Below, piece after piece: positions 1 through 9,031 of a stretch of 64,000 bases of DNA. Position numbers and translations under genes: made by a program. Each line of letters opens with the position of its first letter. Position 1 is the stretch's first letter. The notes below the pieces were generated by a model, which did not search any database, was not told the DNA's origin, and saw only the letters and a program-made list of their open reading frames with translations. This DNA is from G963677185 sp963677185 (GTDB lineage: Bacteria > Bacillota > Syntrophomonadia > Syntrophomonadales > Syntrophomonadaceae): assembly GCA_963677185.1 (NCBI GenBank), contig OY781889.1:2790001-2854000 (forward strand). The letters run 5' to 3'.

Positions 1-3000
1 GTGGCCCCGGCGGCCACAGCTATGGAAAACACGCAGATTGGAGGCCATCAATCGACGCACGGTCAGCCAGGCGGTGATGATCGTATTGATGGTGATTCTG
101 CCGAAATACGAGTTGTTACAACTTTTGTCGGTGGTACGCCACCATCAATATTCACATGCAATATTACTGTCTTTGGCTCTCTCGTTGCCAGTGTGAACAG
201 TGGAGTTGCCAGTGCCTATGCCAGCGGGGTTTATTTCCCCGAGCAGTTGACTAATACAACTATTGGTTATGATGCCACTGCTCCTGCCGGATACGCACTG
301 ACTGATATTCATGCACACTATGGATTAGAGCAGCAGGGCGGCAGTACAAATTTGCATCACCCGCTTGGAACTGCGCTTGGTGTTCCGTTTGAAATGAACA
401 ACCAGGGCGGCTCCCTGGCTGGACAGCCTTTGGTAGAAGGCGATTACAGCGATGCAGAAATTCATGTTACTTATTCTCAGATTATTCAGCCCGATAATTA
501 TATTCAAATCACCAAGACCATCACCAATACAACCGGGAACTGGCCCACTCAGATCCCGGTGTTTGAATTTAAAATATATGCGGGAACAGACACCAATGCT
601 GGCCCAGTTGCCACAACATCGATTCAGCCTGATCCCCCGGCAGGCACTTATACGAATAGCACAGCAGCAGTGCCTGTAAATGTTGGCAAAGGCACCAGTT
701 TCACTATCGTGGAAACCACCCAGAGCAACTGGACATGCCTCCAGTCATCCCAGTCAGTTTCTTCCACCAATTTCAGTGGCACAACTCCAACCGCGCAGGT
801 GACTTTTACCAACGCCTATGTTCCACCTTCACCGCCTGTTAGGTATATTCAACTATCTAAAAGCTGCACTGGCTGGGTGCCAGGAGCAACAGCTCAAGCA
901 TTTCAGTTTATTATCGAAGAACAAACCGCACCGAATACCTGGATACCATATGGCTCCCCCATCATGGTTGGCCCTTTTGCGTACGGGCAAACGCTCCCCA
1001 TCTCTATACCGCCCATACCCATTGGCACCAGCACCAATCCCTTCCGGGTCAGAGAAACAAGCATTCCCTCTAATTGGTCTACTGGCCTGGCTAATGATGC
1101 GGTTCTGGCTGATTTTTCCAACGGCACTACCGCAACAGTCAGTTTTACCAACACTTATACACAACCCGGTACAATAACTGTCACCAAAAACTGGAGTGGC
1201 TTCTCCGCTCCTCCCATTCCTGCGTTATTCCTGTTATTCCCTGTTGATAGCTTCCACCCGGGAAACATTAGTAGTCTGTCCGACCTGCTTAACCTGGTTG
1301 CTATTTTCTCAAATAACATTATGCCACTGGCAATTGGCGGTGGAGAATACTCAGGAAGTTTTACGACCCCTCCGCTTAATCCCAACTTGACTTACGCAGT
1401 TGTCGAGATCAATATGGACCCTGCCAATTGGTTATGCGGTGTTTTCAACTGTGATCTGACTGCCATCAAACCTTTAATTTTAACTTTTGGGTGGTATAAA
1501 TCCGGTGTCAGCCCCGGTCAATCGGTAACCTTCACCAATACGGCAAGTGTCCCCACCAAGCGCACCATCACAATTACGAAAGAAGACCAGTCCGGTAACA
1601 AGCTGGCGGCCAGCTTCTTGCTTAAAGTCGGTGACTATGCCGTTAAAACCATACAAACCGACGCTACTACCGGAACCTATACTGAAGATTATTTCTTCAC
1701 TTCCGATGTCAACTGCACTATACAGGAAGTGGCTCCCAATCCCAATCCATATTACAAGTCTTTGTTAGATGGCGACAGCCTCAATACCAATCTGCTGACC
1801 GATGCAAAAGGCTTCACCATGGGCGCCAATGGTGCAAACCTGAAAGTGGTCAACTACAAGTATGGCGATCTTACCATCACTAAAGATTTTGTTACCGGCA
1901 CCAACCAGGCCTTAAAAGGCTGCACGATCACTTTAACCGGCAAAACGGGTGATGCCGCCATAGCCCCAACTACGAAATCGCACATTTTTACAACAGATGA
2001 AGAATCCTTCAAATTCGATAGCCTTCCCGATGGCACTTACGAGATTACAGAATCATGCCCCACCGGATTCGTATCGGATGCAGGTAATGCAAGTAAAAAA
2101 GATGTAACCATCTCCGCCACTTCATTATCGCAGAGTCTAACCTGGCAGAATAATGAACAGACCGGCTACCTGGAAATTGATAAGATTTTAGAAGACAGCA
2201 CTAACACCGATTGGAGCGGATTTGATTTTACTGTAACTGATCCCGATGGGCTTCTAATCGGTACTGGAACTTCGGATGCGGACGGCAACGTGCTGTTCGA
2301 TTCGAGCAGCAAAGCATATTGTGACAGCGACACGCTCAAGGTTCGCGCTAATTTGAAGTATCTGGTGAAGGAAACCGATGCACAGGGATATTTTTCATCA
2401 TATACTACTGGCAACGGCTGCTTATCCAATACGGTTGAGGAAGGCAAAACAGAGCTTGTTGAAGTCACCAACAAGAAGCTTCCGGATGACAGCATTGTAG
2501 TGGTAAAGAAATGGCTGTACGGCGAGCCCAGCACCGTAACCTTTGTACTGACCAATGTTAAAACTAGCGAAAAGATATACAGCGATCCTATTAAGCTTGA
2601 AGGGGAAACCTTCACCTTTGCTCCCGGACCCGGAACCTATACACTGGATGAAATTTATGGCACAGAAACAGCTCCCATGACCGGCTACAAGTGGATAAAC
2701 AATCTTGACAATACTAAACAGTATGTAATTAATGCGGATCGGCCCCAGGCCGCGCAGGTGGTGGAAGTAACCAACACCCACCCTCGCGAGGTCACCATAA
2801 CCAAGGACTTTACAGGCAATCAGTTCACGGACACCACTGGAAAAGCGGCTGTGATTACCATCGATCGCCAGTCCGGTTCGCAAACCCCTTATGATTCAAT
2901 AATGAGCGGAGCCATAGCTCCATGGTACTGGCTGTGCAGTGTGCCCGTTACTATCGCCCTGCATGACGGCGACAGTTCAGTTTTCCTGGGCTGGGTGCCC

Positions 3001-3501
3001 TACGATGCTTATGTAGTACAAGAAGTAGGCATCTTTAATGACAGCGACCTGGAAATTGGCCAGAATAATCTTTGCACCATTAAATCCGGCGCGTCGAAGC
3101 AATACGAAGGATTGTACTCCGTCTCAATTAGCTCTGCTGCAAGTGATTCCTACAATAATGGCAGCTTCATGGTGACCAACACCTATAACACCTCGGGCGG
3201 CAATACAACCACCGATGAAAATACACCCAGCACCAACACCTATACCGGAACTTCAACCACGGTGACTGCTCCGGAAGAAACGGCCACCGAACCGGTAAAA
3301 CCGCAGCAGACCCCGCAGATTCAATCGCAGACCGTGACCCCTTCGGCTCCGGTATTAGCTGAACAACCGGCGCAAGCAGCTCCGGAAGCTCCGGCTGCCC
3401 TGCCCAGCACCGGCGCTGAAGGCCTGGGCAGCATTATGCTGCTGGCTTCCATGTTCGCGGGCAGCGGCATGATTATGAGAAGAATCGGCAAAGAAAAGTA
3501 A
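1..3501 (+). CDS. LPXTG-anchored surface protein with tandem Ig-like/Cna-B-type repeats (5' partial)
   Basis: Large secreted wall protein, probably an adhesin or stalk. After an N-terminal region (about residues 1-160), eight modules start near residues 167, 281, 390, 521, 622, 722, 830 and 929. Each opens with a strand of the type ITKT, LSKS, VTKN or ITKD and most close with FTN or VTN, as in Cna-B/DUF5979 domains that can form isopeptide bonds. A Pro/Thr/Gln-rich linker leads to LPSTG, a hydrophobic stretch and the basic tail RRIGKEK, a complete sortase signal. The frame is open at base 1, and the first residues (APAATA) resemble the end of a signal peptide, so the true start probably lies upstream. 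No sortase gene is visible here. Confidence 0.85.
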   Translation: MAPAATAMENTQIGGHQSTHGQPGGDDRIDGDSAEIRVVTTFVGGTPPSIFTCNITVFGSLVASVNSGVASAYASGVYFPEQLTNTTIGYDATAPAGYALTDIHAHYGLEQQGGSTNLHHPLGTALGVPFEMNNQGGSLAGQPLVEGDYSDAEIHVTYSQIIQPDNYIQITKTITNTTGNWPTQIPVFEFKIYAGTDTNAGPVATTSIQPDPPAGTYTNSTAAVPVNVGKGTSFTIVETTQSNWTCLQSSQSVSSTNFSGTTPTAQVTFTNAYVPPSPPVRYIQLSKSCTGWVPGATAQAFQFIIEEQTAPNTWIPYGSPIMVGPFAYGQTLPISIPPIPIGTSTNPFRVRETSIPSNWSTGLANDAVLADFSNGTTATVSFTNTYTQPGTITVTKNWSGFSAPPIPALFLLFPVDSFHPGNISSLSDLLNLVAIFSNNIMPLAIGGGEYSGSFTTPPLNPNLTYAVVEINMDPANWLCGVFNCDLTAIKPLILTFGWYKSGVSPGQSVTFTNTASVPTKRTITITKEDQSGNKLAASFLLKVGDYAVKTIQTDATTGTYTEDYFFTSDVNCTIQEVAPNPNPYYKSLLDGDSLNTNLLTDAKGFTMGANGANLKVVNYKYGDLTITKDFVTGTNQALKGCTITLTGKTGDAAIAPTTKSHIFTTDEESFKFDSLPDGTYEITESCPTGFVSDAGNASKKDVTISATSLSQSLTWQNNEQTGYLEIDKILEDSTNTDWSGFDFTVTDPDGLLIGTGTSDADGNVLFDSSSKAYCDSDTLKVRANLKYLVKETDAQGYFSSYTTGNGCLSNTVEEGKTELVEVTNKKLPDDSIVVVKKWLYGEPSTVTFVLTNVKTSEKIYSDPIKLEGETFTFAPGPGTYTLDEIYGTETAPMTGYKWINNLDNTKQYVINADRPQAAQVVEVTNTHPREVTITKDFTGNQFTDTTGKAAVITIDRQSGSQTPYDSIMSGAIAPWYWLCSVPVTIALHDGDSSVFLGWVPYDAYVVQEVGIFNDSDLEIGQNNLCTIKSGASKQYEGLYSVSISSAASDSYNNGSFMVTNTYNTSGGNTTTDENTPSTNTYTGTSTTVTAPEETATEPVKPQQTPQIQSQTVTPSAPVLAEQPAQAAPEAPAALPSTGAEGLGSIMLLASMFAGSGMIMRRIGKEK

Positions 3502-3524
3502 CGAATAAAACCAAATTAGATTTC

Positions 3525-3562
3525 AATGGGAGTGTCCTGCTTTACAGGACCTCCCATTTTTT
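3525..3562 (+). terminator. Rho-independent terminator after the surface protein gene
   Basis: A strong inverted repeat (AATGGGAG and GTCCTG pairing with CAGGAC and CTCCCATT, one bulged T) is followed by a T6 run, 24 bp after the stop codon. Confidence 0.85.
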
Positions 3563-3740
3563 ATCCGCCCTTGGTCCTGTTTTTGCTGCTTTGTCTTGTC
3601 TTTCAGTCCCTTTTCCTATATATTAGTTCTATGGACCTATTTTGCTCTGCATGTTCGGCTGTTTTTGCAGTATACCAGGACCTTTTCATGCAGGGAGCAA
3701 ACACCAGACCAGCATACAGATACCGGAAGGAGCGATTCAA

Positions 3741-3968
3741 ATGCAGGAAGACAATATTATGCAGGTTGAGGACCCAGGTGCAAAAAAAACAGCCGGTCAG
3801 TCCCATGAAGCGGCCAGCGAAGGATTGATGGCCTACGGCCAGGAAAGCACCCGGGATTGGAATGCCAAGATGTTTTCACATCGAGATTCCGGCCTTCCTT
3901 TCGGTGCTGAAGATCGCCGCAGCTGGCAGGAAAAAGAATTTATGGCAGGGCACAAACAGGCGATATAG
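3741..3968 (+). CDS. Small hypothetical protein (75 aa)
   Basis: Hydrophilic 75-residue protein, not recognised. The ATG is preceded by GGAAGGAG at a good distance (8 nt), which supports this start over upstream in-frame codons. It is rich in Glu, Gln, Lys and Ser, contains no Cys, and has no signal peptide or membrane segment. Its tail (SWQEKEFMAGHKQAI) may be helical. It lies alone between two hairpins, so it is probably monocistronic. Function unknown; the ribosome-binding site is the main reason to call it a gene. Confidence 0.5.
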   Translation: MQEDNIMQVEDPGAKKTAGQSHEAASEGLMAYGQESTRDWNAKMFSHRDSGLPFGAEDRRSWQEKEFMAGHKQAI

Positions 3969-4010
3969 GGCAGGGGACATCATTCATCCCGGTTCATGAG
4001 AGTAATTGTA

Positions 4011-4040
4011 AAAGGGGCGGTTTTCCGAGACCACCCCTTT
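4011..4040 (+). terminator. Terminator-like hairpin
   Basis: AAAGGGGCGG pairs with CCACCCCTTT with one mismatch, 42 bp downstream of the 75-aa ORF. The following T run is poor (AAGCGTTTCT), so termination is less certain. Confidence 0.4.
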
Positions 4041-4191
4041 AAGCGTTTCTATTGATGGATTCCCGGGGACAGTCCGCGCTGATATATTCATCAATAACCA
4101 GGAATCAATCAGCGGTACAGTCACTGATGATTCCGTCTTTTGTGTTACACATTAAAAAGGACGAACACCAGGTTCGCCCGAACGGATATCT

Positions 4192-4415
4192 GCGTTTTAC
4201 CTTTTACGTCTTACGTTTTACGTTTTACGTCTTACATCTTACGTTTTACGTCTTACGTCTTACGTCTTTCGTCTTACGTCTTACATCTTACATCTTACGT
4301 TTCCCGTTTCACGTCTTACGTTTCACGTCTTACGTTTCACGTCTTACGTCTTACGTCTCCCATTTCTCGTCTTACGTTTCACGTTTCACGTCTCACGTCT
4401 CACGTCTTACATTTT
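4192..4415 (-). repeat. Heptanucleotide array 1 (32 units) at the 3' end of the transglutaminase gene
   Basis: Exact 7-bp periodicity on the + strand with units ACGTCTT, ACGTTTT, ACGTTTC and ACATCTT. On the coding strand of the adjacent gene the consensus is RACGTRA, with a palindromic ACGT core. There are 32 units in perfect register, and the last one overlaps the TAA stop codon. Confidence 0.95.
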
Positions 4416-5334
4416 ATTCCATCACGTTGTCCCAGTTGATTTTGAGCTTGCCGCCCACCGAAGTGGCGGTCAGGTTGTTGTCCATGTAGTTCTGGGCAAT
4501 GTGAGTGTCGTCAGCCATTACTCCAAAGTACTTGTAGTTGCCGCCCGTGGCGTAGATGTCAAAGGTCGGGTCGGCCGGCAGCCAGCCTTTGCCTTCGATG
4601 TAGAATTCAGCCCAGGTGTGGCGGTAGGCATCCATGTCCGTTCCGGTCGACCAAGCGTCACCGGTGCCAGCCGGGTCAGCAAATCCGTTCACCACTCGGG
4701 AAGGTATTCCTGAAGCCCGGTTCAGGGCTACAAATAAGCTGGCGTAGTCTTCGCAGACTCCTTCTTTATTGGTCAGAGCTGACAGAGCCCCTTTGTTGCG
4801 GTAAGGTGAACTCAAGTCGTAGCTCATGTTGGTCAGTACATAATGGTAGTTGTTCCAGGCTTTGGTTCCCGGGTCGCTTACCCCGGCGTTCAGTTTGTTG
4901 GCCAGAGCCACTATGGATGAGTTGCTGCTTTCTATCTTCTTGGATGCTTCCAGGTATTCGTTGATGTCCTGGTCGCCGCTCCCGGCTGCTGATCTGCTGG
5001 AATCCCCCATCTGGTAGTCGATGGTGATGGTTTCCGAAGCGCCCGGTGCCAGCATGTTGATGTTGAACAGGGCTGTCCGGCTGCCGAAGCTGCCTTCGCT
5101 CACATCTGACGGATGCAGGTTGAATGATTCATTCTTGATCTGGGCGGTTACCGGGTCAATCCCAAACAGCGCTGCATTGAGCTTGATGTCTTTGCTGCTG
5201 TCAGAACCGGTGTTGGTGACGGTTATGCGTACTTCGATATTGCGGTTTTGAGCGCTAGCTTCAGTTGTGAAGCCGCCTATAACCACTCCAAATATCATTA
5301 TGAATGCTAGAATACTGGAAATGCGTTTCTTCAT
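4414..5334 (-). CDS. Secreted transglutaminase-like protein, copy 1
   Basis: 306 aa. The signal peptide (MKKRISSILAF to about residue 28, ending ASAQ) is followed by a beta-rich domain (30-110) and a transglutaminase-core domain. The Cys-His-Asp triad is visible as C194 in EGVCEDYA, H239 in YRHTWAEFY and D255 in PADPTFD. Bacterial proteins of this fold are usually cysteine peptidases or cross-linking enzymes; which applies here cannot be told. The start is the ATG behind GGGAGAG; an upstream in-frame ATG lies inside the riboswitch and is rejected. The 420-nt leader holds three c-di-GMP-I aptamers, so expression should respond to c-di-GMP. A near-identical copy lies at 9030-9950. Confidence 0.9.
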   Translation of the reverse strand: MKKRISSILAFIMIFGVVIGGFTTEASAQNRNIEVRITVTNTGSDSSKDIKLNAALFGIDPVTAQIKNESFNLHPSDVSEGSFGSRTALFNINMLAPGASETITIDYQMGDSSRSAAGSGDQDINEYLEASKKIESSNSSIVALANKLNAGVSDPGTKAWNNYHYVLTNMSYDLSSPYRNKGALSALTNKEGVCEDYASLFVALNRASGIPSRVVNGFADPAGTGDAWSTGTDMDAYRHTWAEFYIEGKGWLPADPTFDIYATGGNYKYFGVMADDTHIAQNYMDNNLTATSVGGKLKINWDNVME

Positions 5335-5348
5335 GAGAATTCTCTCCC

Positions 5349-5430
5349 TTCGGTAACTGGCTGCCATTTAACAGGCCCTTTAGTTTTGCGTCCCAGCGTT
5401 TCCACTGGTTTGCCGTTTCGGTGAAAGCTT
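5349..5430 (-). promoter_or_regulatory. c-di-GMP-I (GEMM-I) riboswitch aptamer A, gene-proximal
   Basis: On the minus strand the GEMM-I hallmarks appear in order: GGCAAACC, a stem CCAGTG/CGCTGG capped by GAAA, GGGACGCAAA, GGGCCT, then GGCAGCCAG and TTACCGA. The aptamer ends directly at the Shine-Dalgarno GGGAGAG of the transglutaminase gene, which suggests control of translation initiation. Confidence 0.93.
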
Positions 5431-5524
5431 CTCGAACTTCTTCACGTAAGTGAATTTGAGGGGAGGGAAGGCTTATCGCCTCTTTCACTACTTGCAAGTC
5501 GTGCCCACAAAAATAACTCCTCAT

Positions 5525-5602
5525 TCGGTAGCTGGCTGCCATTTTACAGGCCCTGTAGCTTTGCGTCCCAGGATTTCCCCTGGTTTGCCTTTATCGTGAA
5601 AA
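5525..5602 (-). promoter_or_regulatory. c-di-GMP-I (GEMM-I) riboswitch aptamer B, middle
   Basis: Same order of conserved elements, with stem CCAGGG/TCCTGG around a GAAA tetraloop, then GGGACGCAAAGC, GGGCCTG and GGCAGCCAGCTACCGA. The stem differs from aptamers A and C by compensated changes, which supports a folded, maintained RNA. Confidence 0.93.
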
Positions 5603-5650
5603 GCTCTCGAACTTTCACTGTATATTCAGTTAAAAAACAAATACCCTTCT

Positions 5651-5730
5651 TTCGGTAGCTGGCTGCCATCTTACAGGCCCTTTAGCTTTGCGTCCCGGCG
5701 TTTCCACCGGTTTGCCTTTGTCGTGAACGG
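5651..5730 (-). promoter_or_regulatory. c-di-GMP-I (GEMM-I) riboswitch aptamer C, promoter-proximal
   Basis: Third aptamer: GGCAAACC, stem CCGGTG/CGCCGG with a GAAA loop, GGGACGCAAAGC, GGGCCTG, GGCAGCCAGCTACCGA. A TTTGTTTTTT run follows its 3' end, so a transcription-termination mode is possible here; I see no strong separate terminator stem. Confidence 0.93.
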
Positions 5731-5762
5731 CTCACAACACCTCATTCAATTCTTCCATAGTC

Positions 5763-5791
5763 AGTATAACACCCCACCCATGACCTGTCCA
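5763..5791 (-). promoter_or_regulatory. Sigma-A-type promoter of transglutaminase copy 1
   Basis: Minus strand TGGACA, 17-bp spacer, TATACT. The predicted start near 5756 gives a leader of about 420 nt that includes all three aptamers. The duplicated segment ends a few bases upstream of this -35 box. Confidence 0.75.
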
Positions 5792-6016
5792 CTTATTCCG
5801 CCATAATTAATTTATTTATCCTATATTAATTGTTTTATTATGGCTTTTGTCGTATATTTTACATCTTTTAATACACTGAATGACAATTCTTTTGCTATTC
5901 AATCCCAGCCTTAATCCCCACTGCGCTGCATCCGCCGATATAGACTCCGGCGGCCACATTATGTTAACATGAGGCTTATTGAATCAGGACGAATACCATG
6001 AGGAGACGGCTGTACA

Positions 6017-7477
6017 GTGCTTTTTAATTCCTATATGTACCTGTTTATTTTCCTGCCCGTTAGCATCGCCGGCTATTTCTGGCTGAACCGGCATCTTTCC
6101 AGCTGGTACGGGCGGGGCTGGCTGGTCCTGTGCTCCCTTTTCTTCTATTCCTGGTGGAATGTTCGCTACCTGCCGCTTATCCTGGCATCCATCCTGATTA
6201 ATTACGCAGTAGGTGAGAGGCTGGTCCGTCATCCAGAAGAGCATTTTATCAGCCGCAAACAGATCCTGACTGCAGGAGTGGCGTTCAACCTGCTGCTGCT
6301 TGGTTTTTACAAATACACTGACTTTTTCGTAGCCAATCTGAATAACGCGTTTACTGCGGATTTGACCCTGCCCGGCATCATCCTGCCGCTGGGGATAAGC
6401 TTTTTTACATTCACCCAAATCGCTTACCTGGTTGATGCCTATCGCGCCCAGGCCAGCGAATACAGCATGGTCAATTATTTTCTGTTCGTAAGTTATTTCC
6501 CCCACCTGCTGGCCGGTCCCATCCTGCACCACCGGGAAATGATGCCCCAGTTTCAGTCTGAAGAAAACAAAAGCGTTAATTGCGAAAATATGGCCGCTGG
6601 CCTTTTCCTGATGCTGATCGGCCTATTTGAAAAAGTAATCATTGCCGACAACTTTGCGGTCTGGGCCACATACGGTTTCGACACCGCCGCCTCGCTGACC
6701 CTGGTCGAGGGTTGGGTCAGCTCCCTGGCCTACACCTTCCAGCTCTATTTTGATTTCAGCGGCTACACTGACATGGCCATAGGTGCAGCCTTGATGTTCA
6801 ATATCAAGCTGCCCATCAACTTCTTCTCGCCTTATAAAGCCCTGGACATTCAGGATTTTTGGCGGCGATGGCATATGACGCTGTCACGCTTCCTGCTCGA
6901 ATACATATATATCCCCCTGGGCGGCAACCGGGAGGGCGAATGGAAAGTATACCGCAACCTGATGATCACTTTCCTGCTGGGCGGATTATGGCATGGGGCC
7001 GGCTGGAATTTTGTTTTCTGGGGCTTCCTGCACGGCATTGCCCTGGTCGCTCATCGCATCTGGTCCCGGCGCGGCTTTTCCATGCCCACCGCACTGGCCT
7101 GGTTTCTGACCTTTAATTACGTCAATATTGCCTGGGTGTTCTTCCGGGCCAGGAGCTGGAACGACGCTCTCAAGGTTTTACAGGGCATGTTCGGCTTTAA
7201 CGGAGTATTGCTGCCGTACTGGGTGCAGAGCAAGATGGCTTTTCTCGCGAAAGCAGGAATACAATTCAGCGACCTGGCCGTTCAATTTGAAGGTATTTAC
7301 AAGGCCTCAATGTGGATCGCCGGCGCTTTGCTGGTAGTCTTGCTGGTGAAGAACCCCATCCAACTGAAGGATGAGTTCAAACCCGGCTGGAAAAACGCCT
7401 TGCTGGTCAGTGGTATGGCGATCTGGGCAGTGCTCAGCCTGAACCGGGTCACAGAGTTTCTATATTTTAATTTTTAA
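6017..7477 (+). CDS. MBOAT family O-acyltransferase (AlgI/DltB-like)
   Basis: 486 aa multi-pass membrane protein that probably transfers acetyl groups to an extracellular polysaccharide, as AlgI does for alginate and DltB-type proteins do for other polymers. Family signatures are WRRWHMTLSRF (His about 286), YIYIPLGG and the catalytic LWHGAGW (His326), set among ten or so hydrophobic segments. GTG start with AGGAG 11 nt upstream. The next gene is an SGNH-like partner, the usual pairing for acetylation systems. The polymer is not identifiable from the window. The pair lies between the two riboswitch-controlled transglutaminase copies. Confidence 0.9.
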   Translation: MLFNSYMYLFIFLPVSIAGYFWLNRHLSSWYGRGWLVLCSLFFYSWWNVRYLPLILASILINYAVGERLVRHPEEHFISRKQILTAGVAFNLLLLGFYKYTDFFVANLNNAFTADLTLPGIILPLGISFFTFTQIAYLVDAYRAQASEYSMVNYFLFVSYFPHLLAGPILHHREMMPQFQSEENKSVNCENMAAGLFLMLIGLFEKVIIADNFAVWATYGFDTAASLTLVEGWVSSLAYTFQLYFDFSGYTDMAIGAALMFNIKLPINFFSPYKALDIQDFWRRWHMTLSRFLLEYIYIPLGGNREGEWKVYRNLMITFLLGGLWHGAGWNFVFWGFLHGIALVAHRIWSRRGFSMPTALAWFLTFNYVNIAWVFFRARSWNDALKVLQGMFGFNGVLLPYWVQSKMAFLAKAGIQFSDLAVQFEGIYKASMWIAGALLVVLLVKNPIQLKDEFKPGWKNALLVSGMAIWAVLSLNRVTEFLYFNF

Positions 7478-7568
7478 GGCTGAACACCGCATGACTAACA
7501 AGTCCGCTGGTGTGCATAATTGGTTAAAACCCGCTCGCTGCCGGTACCGGAAGGATTAGATATTCATA

Positions 7569-8678
7569 ATGACAGGCACGAAAAAAAACACTATGTCATA
7601 TAAAACCTATTTCTGGCTGGTGCTGGGGATAATCGCCGGCGGTCTGCTGCTGACCGGATTGTTTGACTATATAGTCGATCCTTTGCAATTCTATCGCCAG
7701 GCAGCCTTCTATCCGCCTTCATTCTCCGCTGAACAGCGCTTTCAGAATCCCGGCCTGGCCCGCAACTATGAATATGACACTATAACCATTGGCTCATCAT
7801 TGATAGAAAACACCCGTCCGGATATGGTGGACCGGATTCTGGGCGGCAAGACAGTCAAACTGGCCATGTCAGCCGCCAGCGCCTATGAGGAGAGGCGGAT
7901 GATCGAACTTGCCATTCAGAGGAAGCCGGTCAAGCTGATAATCTGGGACCTTGATTTTGCCTCTTTGAAGGGCAAACCCGACCGAGTATTAACCTATGCC
8001 GGCTATTTCCCTTACCATTTATATGATGAGGATTTTAGCAATGACTACAAGTATTTGCTGTCCACTTCCACTGCCCGGGACAGCTTGCTGGCATGCTATC
8101 GCCTGGTACGCGGCATTGCCCCGCCATTTGGCGATTTGAATAATCTCAATACCTGGGATGGAACCTATGTGTTCAGCAGCGAGGTAATGCAAGCGGCATG
8201 GAATATTGAACTCGATGTGCAGGCACGGGGCATCAAGCAATACAGTAACTACGATCCATCTCTGGCTGCCATGAAGGCGAGCTTTGACGCCAATGTCCTG
8301 CCCCCGGTCAAGAATAATCCTGATGTGAAATTCGTCATTTATTATCCGCCCTATTCTATTCTTCGCTACCGTGCGCTATACATGGAAGATCCCCAGCTTT
8401 TCTATGATGAACTGGCGATTAAATCATACATTTTCCAGCAATTGAAAGCCTTCCCCAACGCGGTCCTGTATGACTTCCAAAACGATGCCGGCCTAACCCA
8501 TAACATGAACGAATACAAGGACTTCACTCACCATTCGCTACGCTATAACGAGCTGATTATCCAGGCTATCGCCGACCGGGACGAACGTTACATTGTTACC
8601 GAAGCCAACCTTGAACCAGGAATCGCCAGCCTGAAGGAGCAGGTCGAAAACCTGGATGAAAAGGCATTATTTGAATAA
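7569..8678 (+). CDS. SGNH-like membrane-anchored protein, partner of the MBOAT acyltransferase
   Basis: 369 aa. One N-terminal membrane segment (about residues 14-34) is followed by an extracytoplasmic domain. TIGSSLIENTRP (Ser76/77) resembles the GxS block of SGNH/DltD/AlgJ-like hydrolases, and DFTHHS near residue 320 could supply the Asp-His pair. Such proteins relay or transfer acetyl groups outside the cell together with an MBOAT protein. It follows the MBOAT gene by 91 bp. The start ATG has GGAAGGA 13 nt upstream; an internal ATG at 7602 is an alternative. Substrate unknown. Confidence 0.75.
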   Translation: MTGTKKNTMSYKTYFWLVLGIIAGGLLLTGLFDYIVDPLQFYRQAAFYPPSFSAEQRFQNPGLARNYEYDTITIGSSLIENTRPDMVDRILGGKTVKLAMSAASAYEERRMIELAIQRKPVKLIIWDLDFASLKGKPDRVLTYAGYFPYHLYDEDFSNDYKYLLSTSTARDSLLACYRLVRGIAPPFGDLNNLNTWDGTYVFSSEVMQAAWNIELDVQARGIKQYSNYDPSLAAMKASFDANVLPPVKNNPDVKFVIYYPPYSILRYRALYMEDPQLFYDELAIKSYIFQQLKAFPNAVLYDFQNDAGLTHNMNEYKDFTHHSLRYNELIIQAIADRDERYIVTEANLEPGIASLKEQVENLDEKALFE

Positions 8679-8807
8679 CAAGCCCGGAGACAGCCCGCGC
8701 AGATTAATCCATCAGTAGCTGGGAACAAATCAACGTAACAACCAACCCAATCATTCGTTTCACACCCTAGAAAGGGGCGAACCAATGGTTCGCCCCTGCG
8801 GATATCT

Positions 8808-9031
8808 TCGTTTTACGTTTTACGTCTTACGTTTTACGTTTTACGTCTTACATCTTACGTTTTACGTCTTACGTCTTACGTCTTTCGTCTTACGTCTTAC
8901 ATCTTACATCTTACATCTTACGTTTCCCGTTTTACGTTTCCCGTTTTACGTTTCCCGTTTCCCGTTTCCCATCTCACATCTTACGTCTCCCATTTCCCGT
9001 TTCACGTTTCACGTTTCACGTCTTACATTTT
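8808..9031 (-). repeat. Heptanucleotide array 2 (32 units) at the 3' end of transglutaminase copy 2
   Basis: Same 7-bp period and coding-strand consensus RACGTRA as array 1, again 32 units ending on the stop codon. Units 3-15 match array 1 almost exactly; from unit 16 on, the order of ACGTTTC, CCGTTTC, CCGTTTT and CCATCTC variants is different. Confidence 0.95.

Larger units (their letters stand above)
4185..5798. repeat. 1.6-kb segmental duplication, copy 1 (direct repeat)
   Basis: Bases 4185-5798 match 8801-10414 at a constant offset of 4,616 bp. The unit contains a promoter, three c-di-GMP-I aptamers, the transglutaminase-like gene and the 3' heptad array. In the leader and gene I see only a few substitutions, for example residue 12 Ile versus Thr; the array differs more. 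Identity stops just upstream of the -35 box. On the other side, weaker similarity continues to about 4065/8683. Confidence 0.95.

Noticed and set aside
4052..4489. Open frames across the heptad arrays that translate into Ser/Thr/Phe/Arg-rich repeats
   Set aside because: A 7-bp period free of stops leaves all three frames open; the composition is forced by the repeat. There is no ribosome-binding site, and the frames run antisense into the transglutaminase gene.
5261..5542. A 93-aa minus-strand frame upstream of the transglutaminase gene
   Set aside because: It lies over aptamers A and B; its ATG is part of the conserved ATGGCAGCC segment of the riboswitch.
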